From the NCBI GenBank assembly GCA_023105745.1, contig JALGQZ010000013.1, positions 27,204,105 through 27,268,104 on the forward strand: a DNA stretch of 64,000 nt, given 5' to 3'. A program made the translations under genes and the position numbers. Position 1 is the stretch's first letter. Every line of letters begins with the position of its first letter. A model generated the notes under the pieces. It was not told the DNA's origin. It did no database searches and worked only from the letters and a program-made list of their open reading frames with translations. Shown in pieces: positions 44,843 to 54,604 of this stretch. This DNA is from Austropuccinia psidii. Lineage: Eukaryota > Basidiomycota > Pucciniomycetes > Pucciniales > Sphaerophragmiaceae.

Positions 44843-47800
44843 TTAACTCCATTTTTGGTGGAAGCCTTTCATACAATCCATCTTGGTTATGTATTTGGCT
44901 TTGGCTAGCTTATCCAAGGCATGAGGTATCCTTGGTATAGGGTACCTGTCTGCTTTTGTGTAATTATTCAGGGCTCTGAAGTCTCCACACAATCTAGATT
45001 TGCCATCATGCCAAGTGATTAGGACAGGAGTGGTGATTTCCACTATTTCATTATGTCCAATCTTCCTGATGACATCCATATCCAGGAGTTCATTGATGTG
45101 TTTCTCAATTTCTTTCCTGGTTTCCAGGCTTGCTGGATAAGGAGGTCTCCTCAGCATGGGTGGATAAGGCCTTTCCACATCCAGATATAGCTCTATATCA
45201 TGGCCTTTGATCTTGCCTAATGGTTCTTCACCAATGGCAAATGCTGGTCTGTTCTTTCTCAGCATCTTCAGTAGACTTAGTTTTTGTTTACTGGTGAGGG
45301 TAGTGCTAAACTGTCCCTCTCTGAATTCCTTCAGAAGTTCATCCAGTGGATCCTGAGAAGATATCTGGTATATGTCAAGTGAAAATTTCTTTTCCTTGTT
45401 AGTACCTATTGTGATGTGCCTATTTTTACTGTTGTAAATATCTATGCCATACATCCTCTGGTAATCTGTTCCCAGTAAAAACCCTTGGATGTGGGCATCA
45501 TTAAGCACTACAAACTCTGGATTGAGTCTGATATTACCCTTCCTATGGGGTATAATTATCTCTTTGATAATTGTCCCAATGGAAGTCATCTTCCCTGATG
45601 CACTTTTAAAGTTCTTTGCCTTAGTGGGCAAGAGCTGTTTTTCCCAGTTTGGGAAGTGGGTATCCAGATAGTTTCTGGCCACTATGGAGCAGTGTGCTCC
45701 ACTATCAATGATCAGTGGATGCTGAGCATTGTCAATACAAACAGTCATTTTTGTGGCTGTTCCATGTATATATGCCATTCCTTTGGCTGGTGTAACCAGG
45801 AATGTTTGTGAATCTTGTGTGTGTTTGCACAAGTTCTTGTTAGCAGTATCCTGTGGCATGCCTGCTTCCAACTGTATGTCCTGGATTTCCAGTGGGGTTT
45901 CCTCTTGGTATTCCACTAGAAACTCCTCTCTTGGGTCTTGATCATCCTCAGATGGTTCTCTGATGGCATCACCCATAGAGTCTGAATCAGAATCCTCTGT
46001 TGGAGGTTCTTCCTCAGGGACTTTCTCTATGGCATAGACTTTTTTCTTTGCCTTTGGACAGTTGTTTGCATAGTGGTCTGTTGAACCACAATTTTGGCAA
46101 GAATTTTTCTTCTTAGCCACTTCTGCCATTCTTTCTCTGGGTTTGTCTTTAAACTCTACCCTGAGTGGTTGTTTCTCTTTGAAACTGCTGCTTCTATATG
46201 GGGTGAATTTCCCTATATTAGTCCTCTTCCTTATGTCTTGTAAGGTGTTGGCTATGTCATCTAGAGTGCAATTCTGGTTGCACCTGCATTTTAATGCATG
46301 CTCTAGTTCTCCTGGCAGTTGTGTCAGGAGTTTGTGATTCCTCATTTGGATGTTCATCTGAGGATCAATGGCTTTGAGTCTTTTAGACTGTCTAAGACAC
46401 CACTCATATGGATCTTTGTCCACAGAGTATTTGTCATTTTCAAATGAAATAGTCTTTTGCCATATCCAAGTTCCATTATTGTACTTTTGGATGATTTGAC
46501 TCTTCCACCATGGCCAGTTTCTTCTGCCATGGATTTCTTTCATTTCTGTGTACCATATACCTGCATTACCTTTAAATGCAGTATTCAATCTAGCAGTGAT
46601 CCAGTAGTCTGGTATGCTTGGTACATCAATGAAGAGTCCATCAATATAATATATGAGTTCCATATGATCATATTCTCCCGATCCAGAGAATTTGGGCCAG
46701 TTTGAGGCCTCAGGAAGCTGTTTCAAGGCTTCCTTCTCTGAATAAGACATGCCATCTCCATCCTGGTATTGTGATGGAGATCTTTCCTTATTAAACAACA
46801 TGGCATCTGGTTGATATGGATTCTCCATAGCTTGGCCTTGTGGTTGGGGCTTCAAGCTATGATAGGCATTAAACAATTTGTTAATGTCTTGATCCAGACA
46901 CTCCCTGTCCCTTGTGCTGTGGTGTTGTTCTTCAAAGACTATATTCAGTCTTTTGTTGGTTTCTTCAGAGGCTTTGCTCAGTTGAGCATATCCTTCTTGA
47001 AGATTTTTAACTATTTGTTCCAAGGAGGCTTGAGTTTGTCTCATCCTCTCTTGGCTAGCTTTAATTTCTGCAAACTTCTTTGAAAATTGTTCAGCATATT
47101 GGGACATTTGTAACCACAGTGTATCACTGTTGATGTTACTCTCAGATGTGACAATGTTATTTTCAGTCTGAGTGGGGGTAATGTTTCTATTACTAGGACT
47201 ACTGATTCTAGAGTGGTTTACAACTACTTCTGGTTCTTGTGTACTTCTTTTACCAAATCTAACAGCTTCTGGATCATGGGATCTGACTCTTTCCTCCTCT
47301 GGTTGAAGGAGGCTTTGTTCTTGCCCTTGTTTCCTTGTCTTCTCCTGGAGACTTCCTGGAATTGTGAAGAATGGTGACTCTTGGCCACTGATCTGCTGGT
47401 TTCTGAATGGTGTGAAGCCACTAGAGAGCTGATTTGGCCTGCTCCTTGTGAACCTGAAGGAATCTGAGTAGGCCCTGTCTGGGTTAATTGTTCTTCTATT
47501 GCTTGGATAGTGGCTTGATTCTCCCTTATCCTCTGTGCCCTTGCCTCCAGGAGTCTGTGCTGCCTGGTATGATTCCAACCTTTGGTGATTTCCATAAGGT
47601 CTTTGAAGTCTATCTCTTTGAGACAGATCTTCTGGCAACTTGATCCAAGTTCTGCCCAGTGAGTTGCTAGGTTGAACCTCTTGTTGTCCATGCTCCATTG
47701 AAACAAATCTTTGAGGAGTTGGTGGATCTGAAGAACTTGATCCATATCCTTCCAGTCCTCTGGTTTGAGGTTTCTGTTGAATTGGAGTGTGAATGGCAAG

Positions 47801-47922
47801 GTTGATATTATCTCCCTCATTGTTTTGCCATCCACCACTGTGTCCAAGGTGTCTTCTTCCAGGTCTGCTGGTTCTGGACAATCCTTCTCTGTCCTCTGGC
47901 TGGTTCCTTTGGAAGCCAAGAT
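44843..47922 (-). CDS. G2 polyprotein ORF2: gag-like region, zinc knuckle, protease, RT start
   Basis: Long frame on the minus strand, open from the alternative splice acceptor (exon start 47922) to 44843. The first ~220 codons overlap ORF1 in the other frame and are Q/S/R/P-rich. Numbered from 47881: coiled-coil-like part 230-330 ([20 protein letters not shown]); gag core [33 protein letters not shown]; knuckle C595-X2-C598-X4-H603-X4-C608; acidic linker; protease D726 ([10 protein letters not shown]); RT start [20 protein letters not shown] and [12 protein letters not shown]. It stops at 44843 because of one extra A (T-run 44852-44856); one base fewer restores the frame to the next segment. 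No ATG is seen near the start, in keeping with entry by splicing. Confidence 0.75.
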
Positions 47923-48302
47923 CTCTGAGTTATGCAGGGGACATATCAGTGTTTGCAAGCAGTCAAAAACTTTATGTTCTTAGGGTATTTACCTTTTACT
48001 GTGCCTTGTACAAATTTATTGTCTGCTGACTTGGGCAGTTTGCCTTTGGAAGTTACAACTGGGTTAATAATTGTAATCTTTCCTGTACAAGTGGTTAAGG
48101 TTGGTTTACCTTGTATGGATGCAGAGTTTTGTGGTTTTCTACTCCTCTGAGTGGATATTAGATTCCACTTCTTGGCTGTGATGAGACCTTCACTATGCCT
48201 CTTTCCTTTGCCCTTGCTGCCCTCTGGTTCTGAGGGTGTCACTGGTGTGTTGGCCTGTGACTGGGTCTCAAGTGGGACGTAGTTTTCTTCCACTGAAATC
48301 AA
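47224..48302 (-). CDS. G2 Gag-type ORF1, spliced (336 aa)
   Basis: Exon 1 48302-47993 starts MISVEENYVPLETQSQANTP and is basic and Thr/Lys-rich to KFVQGTVK. Splicing 47992-47925 continues [21 protein letters not shown], then [52 protein letters not shown] and ends [10 protein letters not shown] at 47224. By recall the spliced form is the one repeatedly predicted in A. psidii, supporting the intron. Unspliced, the frame stops after 118 codons. The final 658 nt overlap ORF2 in the -1 frame. Role is inferred: particle protein or Gag N-terminal part. No knuckle is in this frame. Confidence 0.7.
47923..47992 (-). other. G2 gag intron with tandem AG-AG acceptor
   Basis: Donor GTAAAT at 47992. The acceptor region reads ACTCAGAGATC: the first AG (47926-47925) gives a 68-nt intron and ORF1; the second AG (47924-47923) gives a 70-nt intron and opens ORF2 (GAT CTT GGC TTC CAA AGG...) with no stop. 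A CTGAT branch-like word lies about 25 nt upstream. Confidence 0.6.
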
Positions 48303-48888
48303 GGTAGGAAAAAAGAGGGCTTATGTCAGTTAAGACTTCTCAAAAATGCTGGTTTTGCACGTCTAAGGGTGGCCTCTAGGCTTGTATGTTACTACAATGT
48401 GCCCTGTATAATGACAGTGTAATTGAATCAACAATTCCACGTCAGAATTACAGCTTTTGGTACCCTGTCACACTGTTTTTGTTCCAGTATCCCACAGATA
48501 CACTTGTGGTTTTCAAGTGTATTCTGTGCAAGTGGTTTTATATAAGTGTTATTGAGTTAACAATACACTTAACCACGCCTCAACTGATGGTTTTTCAGCC
48601 AGAGGTGTCCTTATTCAGTCAAGAATACAGGACTTATTGATGGCTTATGTGTTTTTATATACAAAACACGCCAAAAATAGTTATTTTCAGTGGGTATCAA
48701 CCACGTGAATGATACTCTTTATAATATGAGTATATATAAAGAAAAGGATAAAGATATATAAGATATATATCTTAATAGAGAAATCACACCTAAAAAAAGA
48801 TAAAACACTTGTTAATAAGTCATAAAAAGAGAAAAGACTTACTTATAAGGTCCAAAAAAGGATTTGCAATACGGCCAGGCCCCCAAAA
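48303..48888 (-). other. G2 5' leader
   Basis: No gene. After the 5' LTR end (TGACA) the minus strand continues TTTTGGGGGCCTGGCCG; the TGGGGGCCTGG part is a candidate tRNA primer site, but I cannot name the tRNA. Confidence 0.5.
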
Positions 48889-50303
48889 TGTCAGGATGAG
48901 TCTATGTTGAAGAAGTAATAAGGCTATTTGCAACTAAAACTATGACTGTGACACGGTAAAAAATGGTTTTTAAAAGATGATTAAATTAAGATTTTAAGAG
49001 CTTTACTATAGAGATATAGTGGTGGTGAGTGCTGCTGAAAGCCCTGGGTGCAGCTTTATCTGTTGGGTTACAATAATAAAAGACTACAATAATTAAATTT
49101 ATAATTATACCTTATTATTAACCAAGAGTAAAGCTGTTTTTGACAGTTTACTACGTAGGTTATTCAAGAGCAGGATGAGGAGATGATTTTGGCTGTGAAA
49201 AGCCCTCCTTTTATGCTGAAATTGGGGTGGAAAGGCTGCTAGACCTTTACACGTATAGGAAGTGAAGATTTTTCACTCTCCAGGACAGGCTTGTGGTTTG
49301 CAAACAGCCTGTATACCCTGTATTGGGCTCAGATGTGGTTTTGAAACCACATCTGGGCGGTTTTCACCAATACAGAGTGAAAATTTTCATCTGGGGACCT
49401 CACAGCCTGATTCTGATGTGTATGACGCGTAGAATGCTGTACAGAAACTGTATGGGACCCCAGTATTGGCTGACATATGAGGTATTGAAGTAAAAACATG
49501 CTTCTTTGTCTATTTGACACCTCATATTCATGATTATGGGATATTATCCCATGGTAAGGCTGTATATGACAGCAGGTGGGATTTTGACCTTAAACCAGCC
49601 ATAACTCTGTCAGTTTTTGAGATATAAACCTCAAAATGGGTTCATTGGATAGCCCTGTATGAGCTCTACACAATGGTACCCAATTTGGTATGGCTATCAT
49701 GAAATATGGCAAAGTTATCCTATGCACAAGGTTTTTTGTACATAGGCGTGGTTTGGGCAAAAAGCTGTATTGAGCTTGTTTGCCTTATAGCTTCTTTTAT
49801 AGTTGAGATATGAAGAAGTGAATGGCACCAGTAGTTAGCCCTGATTGTGCTCTTTCCAATGATACCCCACTTTAGGTATCCCACACAAAAACTGTAGAAG
49901 TTAGATGAGAGGTGAATGTTTTGTTCACCCTTATTTGGCCTGAAATTGACCATAACTCCAGTAATATTGGTGCTAGCTCAGTTTGGCTGGTACCATTGGA
50001 TAGCCCTGGCTTAGAGCTTCATTTTTAATACCCATTTGATGGGGTTAAGCCTCTCCTTTTAGATTAGAGGTGAAAATTAAGGTTTATGCTCAGCAATAAC
50101 TTTGAGCAGGAATAACTTTGTTATTTCTTGTCCTATGGTGATGGGACTTATATTTTCAGAAAGAGGTGAGTTTCCTCTATCTTTTGATACCTTTTGAGCT
50201 AATTTGGCTCAGCTCCATGTTTTGGTGGTATCTTGGCTATACCATTGGTTTATGGTATTTTGGCTGTCATGCTTGTGCTCTGGTTTTGAGTCACAGGCTG
50301 ACA
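48889..50303 (-). repeat. 5' LTR of G2
   Basis: Pairs with 40645-42078; lacks the 19-bp segment at about 40735-40753 of the other LTR. Ends GCTGACA followed by the CTTGT duplication (50304-50308). Confidence 0.9.
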
Positions 50304-50308
50304 CTTGT

Positions 50309-51104
50309 GAGTTTGATGAACCACTTTCAGGGTTTTTGACATAGATTCAGACAAATCTCCCATAGTTGTGTTCTTATTTGATGTTTTATTTTGCGGAGAT
50401 AGATTCATAACCAATTGTGAATCTGGTTGGTCACCCTTGTCTCTCACAGATACTAAGTATGAGTTGATTGATTTCTGGATATCTCTTGGTTTCTTGGTGC
50501 TTGACCATTTTAGTTCAGAATAAATGGAATGGAACCATGAGGCACAAGTCATTCCAGGTGGGATTGGAATCAATACTTGCAGAAATAGTCCCTTTAATTC
50601 TTCTGGCAGGTGTAATCTTGTCTTTTTTAATTGTTCAAATATAGTGAATGTTTTGGAAAAATAATTGGAGATTGACATGGGCTTATGCTGTTTAGATATA
50701 TCAATCAGCTCAAAAATCAAATCTAATTGTATCAAACATGATGACTTCATAAAATTATCTCTTAAGAGTTGAAACACTTCTTTAGGGGAAAATGTTTGTT
50801 TTATCATTTTGATCAGGTTAGGAGATATAGTTTGTTGTAAGAAAAACTGTAAGGCCCCCATTACTTCAAGGGGGGAATCAAAACTATCAAAATTGTCAGT
50901 AAACACCATTTTATTGAAAATCTACATGAGTACACCATCAATGGCTTGAGACAAATCATAAAAATTGGACCCAGCCAATTTTAGTCAAGAAACATATGTA
51001 GCAAATTTAAAAGGGTTCTTCATGACAGCCTGAAGAGTAGGAGATACAGAAATCAAAGACATGGGAATGGGTTGTTTATTTTCCGTGGGATTGGATTGTT
51101 CCAT
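50309..51104 (-). pseudogene. C1 Copia gag
   Basis: Starts MEQSNPTENKQPIPMS at 51104; two in-frame stops (after KFATYVS and after AIDGVLM) precede the open part from 50909. LKLAGSNFYDLSQAIDGVL is the typical Copia-gag opening; QLDLIFELIDI and DYFSKTFTIFEQLKK-like helices follow (UBN2 / Retrotran_gag family by pattern). Its 3' end is cut by G2, which separates it from C1 pol. Confidence 0.75.
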
Positions 51105-51280
51105 GGGATAATGTAGTTCAAAATAATGCAAATCAGAAGAACTATTAATAGTAATATTAGGATTAGACAGTAATTCAATTGAAATGATGTCACTATCAGA
51201 AGAATAAGAGGTTTTTAAATAAGATTTACCACTTCAAAGTGGCATTCAATATGAATGAGAGTAGAGAAAGGCTTTTAACC

Positions 51281-51479
51281 TGTTAAACTGGATATCTTAA
51301 TTTCTCAAGGTTTTTGGAACAATATGATTTGTAGTTTTCACACTCATTGTGTTTTTATTACAATTAGTTTTTGGGTTTTTATATTGTAGGTACAACTCTC
51401 TCACTGTCTGTCAACTTGTGGTTTCTAGAACTTCCACAATCTTCTATTTAGTTTGAGATTGTCCTTATTTATTCTTAAA
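51281..51479 (-). repeat. 5' LTR of C1
   Basis: TGTTAAACTGG ... ATTCTTAAA, 199 bp, 14 differences from 37243-37441. The terminal ACA of the other copy reads AAA here. The element interior adjoining it (complement GGTTAAAAGCC) is a weak primer-site candidate. Confidence 0.88.
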
Positions 51480-51678
51480 TTGTGAATCCAAAACTGTATT
51501 GGGTCAATCCAGCCTGTATAAGAGTTGACAGAATGTATTGAGGTACCAAGCTGTATGCATGTTTCAGCAAGGAAGATTTCTGAAATTGATTACTGATACA
51601 CACAATGGATTTGCTGGTTTGATGTGTTTGAGTGGGTGTAATATTGAATGCCCTTACCCCTGATTAGTGGTTGTTATA
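51480..51678 (-). repeat. 5' LTR of G1, part 2
   Basis: Continues the G1 LTR after C1: aligns with 19403-19601 (ATGCATGTTTCAGCAAGG, AATGCCCTTACCCCTGATTA) and ends GGTTGTTATA where the other LTR has GTTACA. Confidence 0.88.
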
Positions 51679-52064
51679 CTGGAGGGCTTTTCCCTCAGTT
51701 AATAAATCTACTAGGATTCATTTTATCTTTTATATTATTTCATCTTGATAGTGAATACTGATATTCTTAAGTTGGTCATTTGCACCTCTTTTCTTTTCCT
51801 GTCAGTGGATATTTGGTGTTCATATCCTTTACTAATTCCATTGTTCTTTCTGGAAGGTTGAAACAGTGAATAAAGGACTTACTTGGTTTTCTCTTTGGCC
51901 TTTTGGTTTTCTTTCTTATTTTTCACCTCATTTTTGTACTTGCATTATTCTTATTAAAGGAATATACTCTTTCTTATTTTTTGTATGATTTGGAGTCTGC
52001 TAAGTGAGTTTCCTGATTCCTGAGTTCCAGGCCACACTTGTTATTCCCAAGAGCCCTCATGACA
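51679..52064 (+). repeat. Truncated LTR of the G1/G3 family, opposite orientation
   Basis: Resembles the complement of 22481-22880: CTGGAGGGCTTTTCCCTCAGTT, then GTTGAAACAGTGAAT.AAGGAC, GAGTCTGC.AAGTGAGTTTCCTGAT, AAGAGCCCTCATGACA. Only the R-U5 part is present, starting about 20 nt before the predicted transcript start and ending at the exact LTR end. Confidence 0.7.
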
Positions 52065-52104
52065 TTAGCTTAAAATAGACAATACATTACAAATAATCAT
52101 AACT

Positions 52105-52800
52105 TTTTAGGAGGACTGATGAGAGTCATTGGTTTTAGGTAGATATCTGATAAGGGAAAATCAGCAGGTATTTATTCTAGAAGAAGAGCATTAACCATTG
52201 AAAAAATTAATTAATATAATTCAAATTGAAATAAACTCAAGCTATATGATAAGTTCATTCATTCAATAATCAGTCATTTATCAATCAAATCCATGGATGA
52301 AAACCAAAACAATATGAAACAAGTCAACCTTCCCAATTTTAGTCAAACAGAATGGGACAGTAAAAGACCAAATTCCTTCAAGAATTTTTCAAATGTAACT
52401 ATTGCCAAAAACGGTTTTTAGAACAAGGTACATGTAAATAAATTTGATTATGATATATGGACTTATTAAACATTCTCATTAATTAAAAAGGAGAACTTTT
52501 AATTAATTGCAAGGCCTTTTAAGCTAACTGGTCATGCATTGGGCTTCAATTTCCTGGACTCAAATTTGGTATAGACTTTTCAAAACAACCTAAAATCTTG
52601 GAGATAATTTTAAAAATATCAGAAATTTTAAATCAAACTTCCAAACCATCAGCTTATCTGTAAAATCATCAATTTGTTAAAAAATTTGAATTTGGCTTTC
52701 AAATTAATCAGAAATTATTTAATATAGATATGAAATTTTTAGATTTAATACCATGAAAAGTTAAAAGAGAATTTCATGATCAAAATAGTCAAACTTCACA
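52105..52800 (+). pseudogene. Tet-like oxygenase gene of a second PIF copy (PIF-2), decayed
   Basis: Same protein as 5523-6328: FLGGLMRVIGF, SDKGKSAGIYSRRRAL, KLYDKFIHSIISHLS, MKQVNLPNFSQTEWDSKRP, FKNFSNVTIAKNGF, FDYDIWTY. Stops are frequent after that. At the catalytic site KPHQD of copy 1 corresponds to KVHVN, so the iron-binding Asp is gone. No intron at the SAG-IYSR junction. It converges on the nuclease remnant, as in PIF-1. Confidence 0.7.
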
Positions 52801-52991
52801 AGATTAAAATAAAATCAACAATTTTTTTTTAAATAGTTTAATTATTGAATTTGTATAAATTTTATAAATTATCATGCCACCTATCACATGTGATGATCCC
52901 TTTAAGTTATTTATAATGGTATTAAAATTTAAAAACAAAAGCTTATCACAAGAAAACAAAAATTATTCACCTTCATAATGACTATAATAGA

Positions 52992-53935
52992 TTATTGAGA
53001 ATTGAACCATTGTAGTTTTAGTGGCTTCACCATGTCTTGCATATTTACATTTTCTTCATTTTGAATAATATTCTGTAACTCTGAAGGGTTTTCATCTTCA
53101 AAAAGATCTAACAACTGATCTCCAATCTGGCTGAACAAATCATGTAAGATGACATATGAAATTACCCAATTAACAAAGTGCTGGAATTCTTGTGGATTAA
53201 ACATTTAGTTCCACATCTCTTGTAATGAAGACCATCTCCATTCTAAATTACCAATTGTATGCTCTATGGATACTCAGGACCTTGAAAGGCACAGATCAAA
53301 GCTCTGGTTGTTTTCAGTCTTCCCCATGAGGCCCTTGTATGCTGGGAAAATATAGGGTGAGGCAGGATATGCTGAATCTGAAAGTAATTATTGATCATTT
53401 GAATAAAAGTCCCTTGGAAATTTTGCAATCTTCATTTGTTTTTAAACATTTGAATCATGTAATGAACCATTTAAACCAGCATGTAAAGAAATGAACTTCT
53501 TATTCACATCACATAAAAGCTGAACTGTCATTGAATATTTATTAATAATAGGCTCAGTAAGAAAAAAATCCATCATTTGAAACAAAAAATTGCACCTAAT
53601 TTTTCAGTCAAAATATGTCACCTCATCTTTTTCTGGCCTTTGTTACAATGATATCATATCAAGCTGCCATAAATGAATCTAATACATCCTGGAAATAGCT
53701 CTTGTTGAATGACTCCAAATGCTTCAAACTTCTCATGTAAATCTGGCCATATAAGTAAATCTCTCTTGAGTTTGATCAAACATGAACAGAGATAACACAA
53801 TGAGTATATAAAATAATTTCCCTTTGGCATATTCCAAATAGAATTCCAATATTTCATTAAGCTGCACCATTACCATTTGAACCAAATCTTGCCAGAGCAA
53901 CAGCTACTTGAATAACTCATATCTTTTTGAAAGAA
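52992..53935 (-). pseudogene. PIF-2 DDE nuclease, decayed
   Basis: Order as in PIF-1: ALARFGSNGNGAA (53900), GICQREIILYTH, LFPGCIRFIYGSLI with Tyr for the first catalytic Asp, YSMTVQLLCDVNKKFISLHA (53500), LSDSAYPASPYIFPAYKG with the second Asp (53370), VSIEHTIGNLEWRW with the Glu kept (53250), then the tail FNPQEFQHFVNWVISY to 52992. Many frame changes. Useful because it preserves residues lost in PIF-1 (Glu; NKKF where PIF-1 has a stop). Its right terminus is not recognisable; a CTTT repeat follows at 53950. Confidence 0.75.
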
Positions 53936-54604
53936 TTTTAAATTTAATTTCTTTCTTTCTTTCTTTTTTGCTTTTTTGTAAATTTTTTGAATTTTTTAGT
54001 AATTTGTTTACTTGATACATAATTTTACTTTAAATTTGATTCTTTCTTAGATTTAAAATTCTAATTTTCAATTTTTATTAATATTATTCTATTCTTTTAA
54101 ATTCAAGATCCATGGCTAATTTGATTTAATAAGCTAAATAATCTATCAGATCCATGGATAATTTAATCTACTTTTCCATTTGGTTTGGCTCAATCTTTCT
54201 GTCAGGTTGATCGAATTCTTTTATCATCAATTTAAACTTCTTCTCAATAACTCATCTCAAATTTTTGGCTCAAAAATATCCATGGCTAATTTTCAAAATC
54301 AAGCACATTCATTGGTAACTTTTAAGCTCAGCTACTAGTACTCTGTACCCTGCACAAGCCGTTATCATCCACCGAGCGCAATCGAGCAAAGACCTGGTGA
54401 GTTGTTCCATTCATTCATACTCATATCATCATCATATCTCACAAACTTTCTGGTGCTGATTCTGTCTTTTATTGGAATAAATGATCGATTTAAAATAAAT
54501 TGGGTCATACAGTATCTTTTTCAAGTCAAGCTTTTCCTCACTTGGTCGATTTCATCGTCATTCGTTTGTTTCTTGTTTGGGTGTGGAATCGAAATATCTA
54601 AGCC
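53936..54604 (+). promoter_or_regulatory. Upstream region of the acetylhydrolase gene; possible 5'UTR intron
   Basis: T-rich to about 54300, then mixed composition. AGACCTG|GTGAGT at 54397 and ATATCTAAG at 54602 could bound a 5'UTR intron just before the ATG (54605). A frame at 54402-54782 overlaps the gene in another phase and is not supported. Confidence 0.3.

Larger units (their letters stand above)
40645..50303 (-). mobile_element. Ty3/gypsy retrotransposon G2 nested in C1 (nearly intact)
   Basis: LTRs 40645-42078 (1434 bp) and 48889-50303 (1415 bp; the difference is one 19-bp indel), about 97% identical where compared, with exact duplication CTTGT at 40640-40644 and 50304-50308. Encodes on the minus strand a spliced gag, a long polyprotein, RT/RNase H and integrase with chromodomain. 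I can see only two lesions in the coding part: a one-base change in a T-run at 44852-44856 and a TGA at 43717-43719. A different lineage from G1/G3. Confidence 0.92.
37243..51479 (-). mobile_element. Copia-type (Ty1/copia) retrotransposon C1 inserted in the G1 LTR
   Basis: 199-bp LTRs at 37243-37441 and 51281-51479 (14 differences by my count, 93%) with the exact duplication TTGTG at 37238-37242 and 51480-51484. Domain order integrase before RT marks it as Copia. Without the nested G2 its length is about 4.6 kb. Damaged gag and pol. Its insertion splits the G1 5' LTR, whose halves join exactly when C1 and one TTGTG are removed. Confidence 0.9.
18839..51678 (-). mobile_element. Ty3/gypsy retrotransposon G1 (outermost, oldest, disrupted)
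   Basis: Paired 763-bp LTRs (18839-19601, and 36674-37242 joined to 51485-51678) bound an internal region coded on the minus strand: gag, protease, RT, RNase H, integrase, chromodomain. It is interrupted by G3 (22481-32037, in the integrase) and by the Copia element C1 (37243-51479, in the 5' LTR). By eye the first ~180 bp of the LTRs are about 89% identical, the most diverged of the nest. No matching TSD: GAGAG on the left, CTGGA on the right. Confidence 0.85.

Noticed and set aside
45489..47083. Several plus-strand frames of 60-90 codons
   Set aside because: All are antisense to G2 ORF2, whose domains are recognisable.
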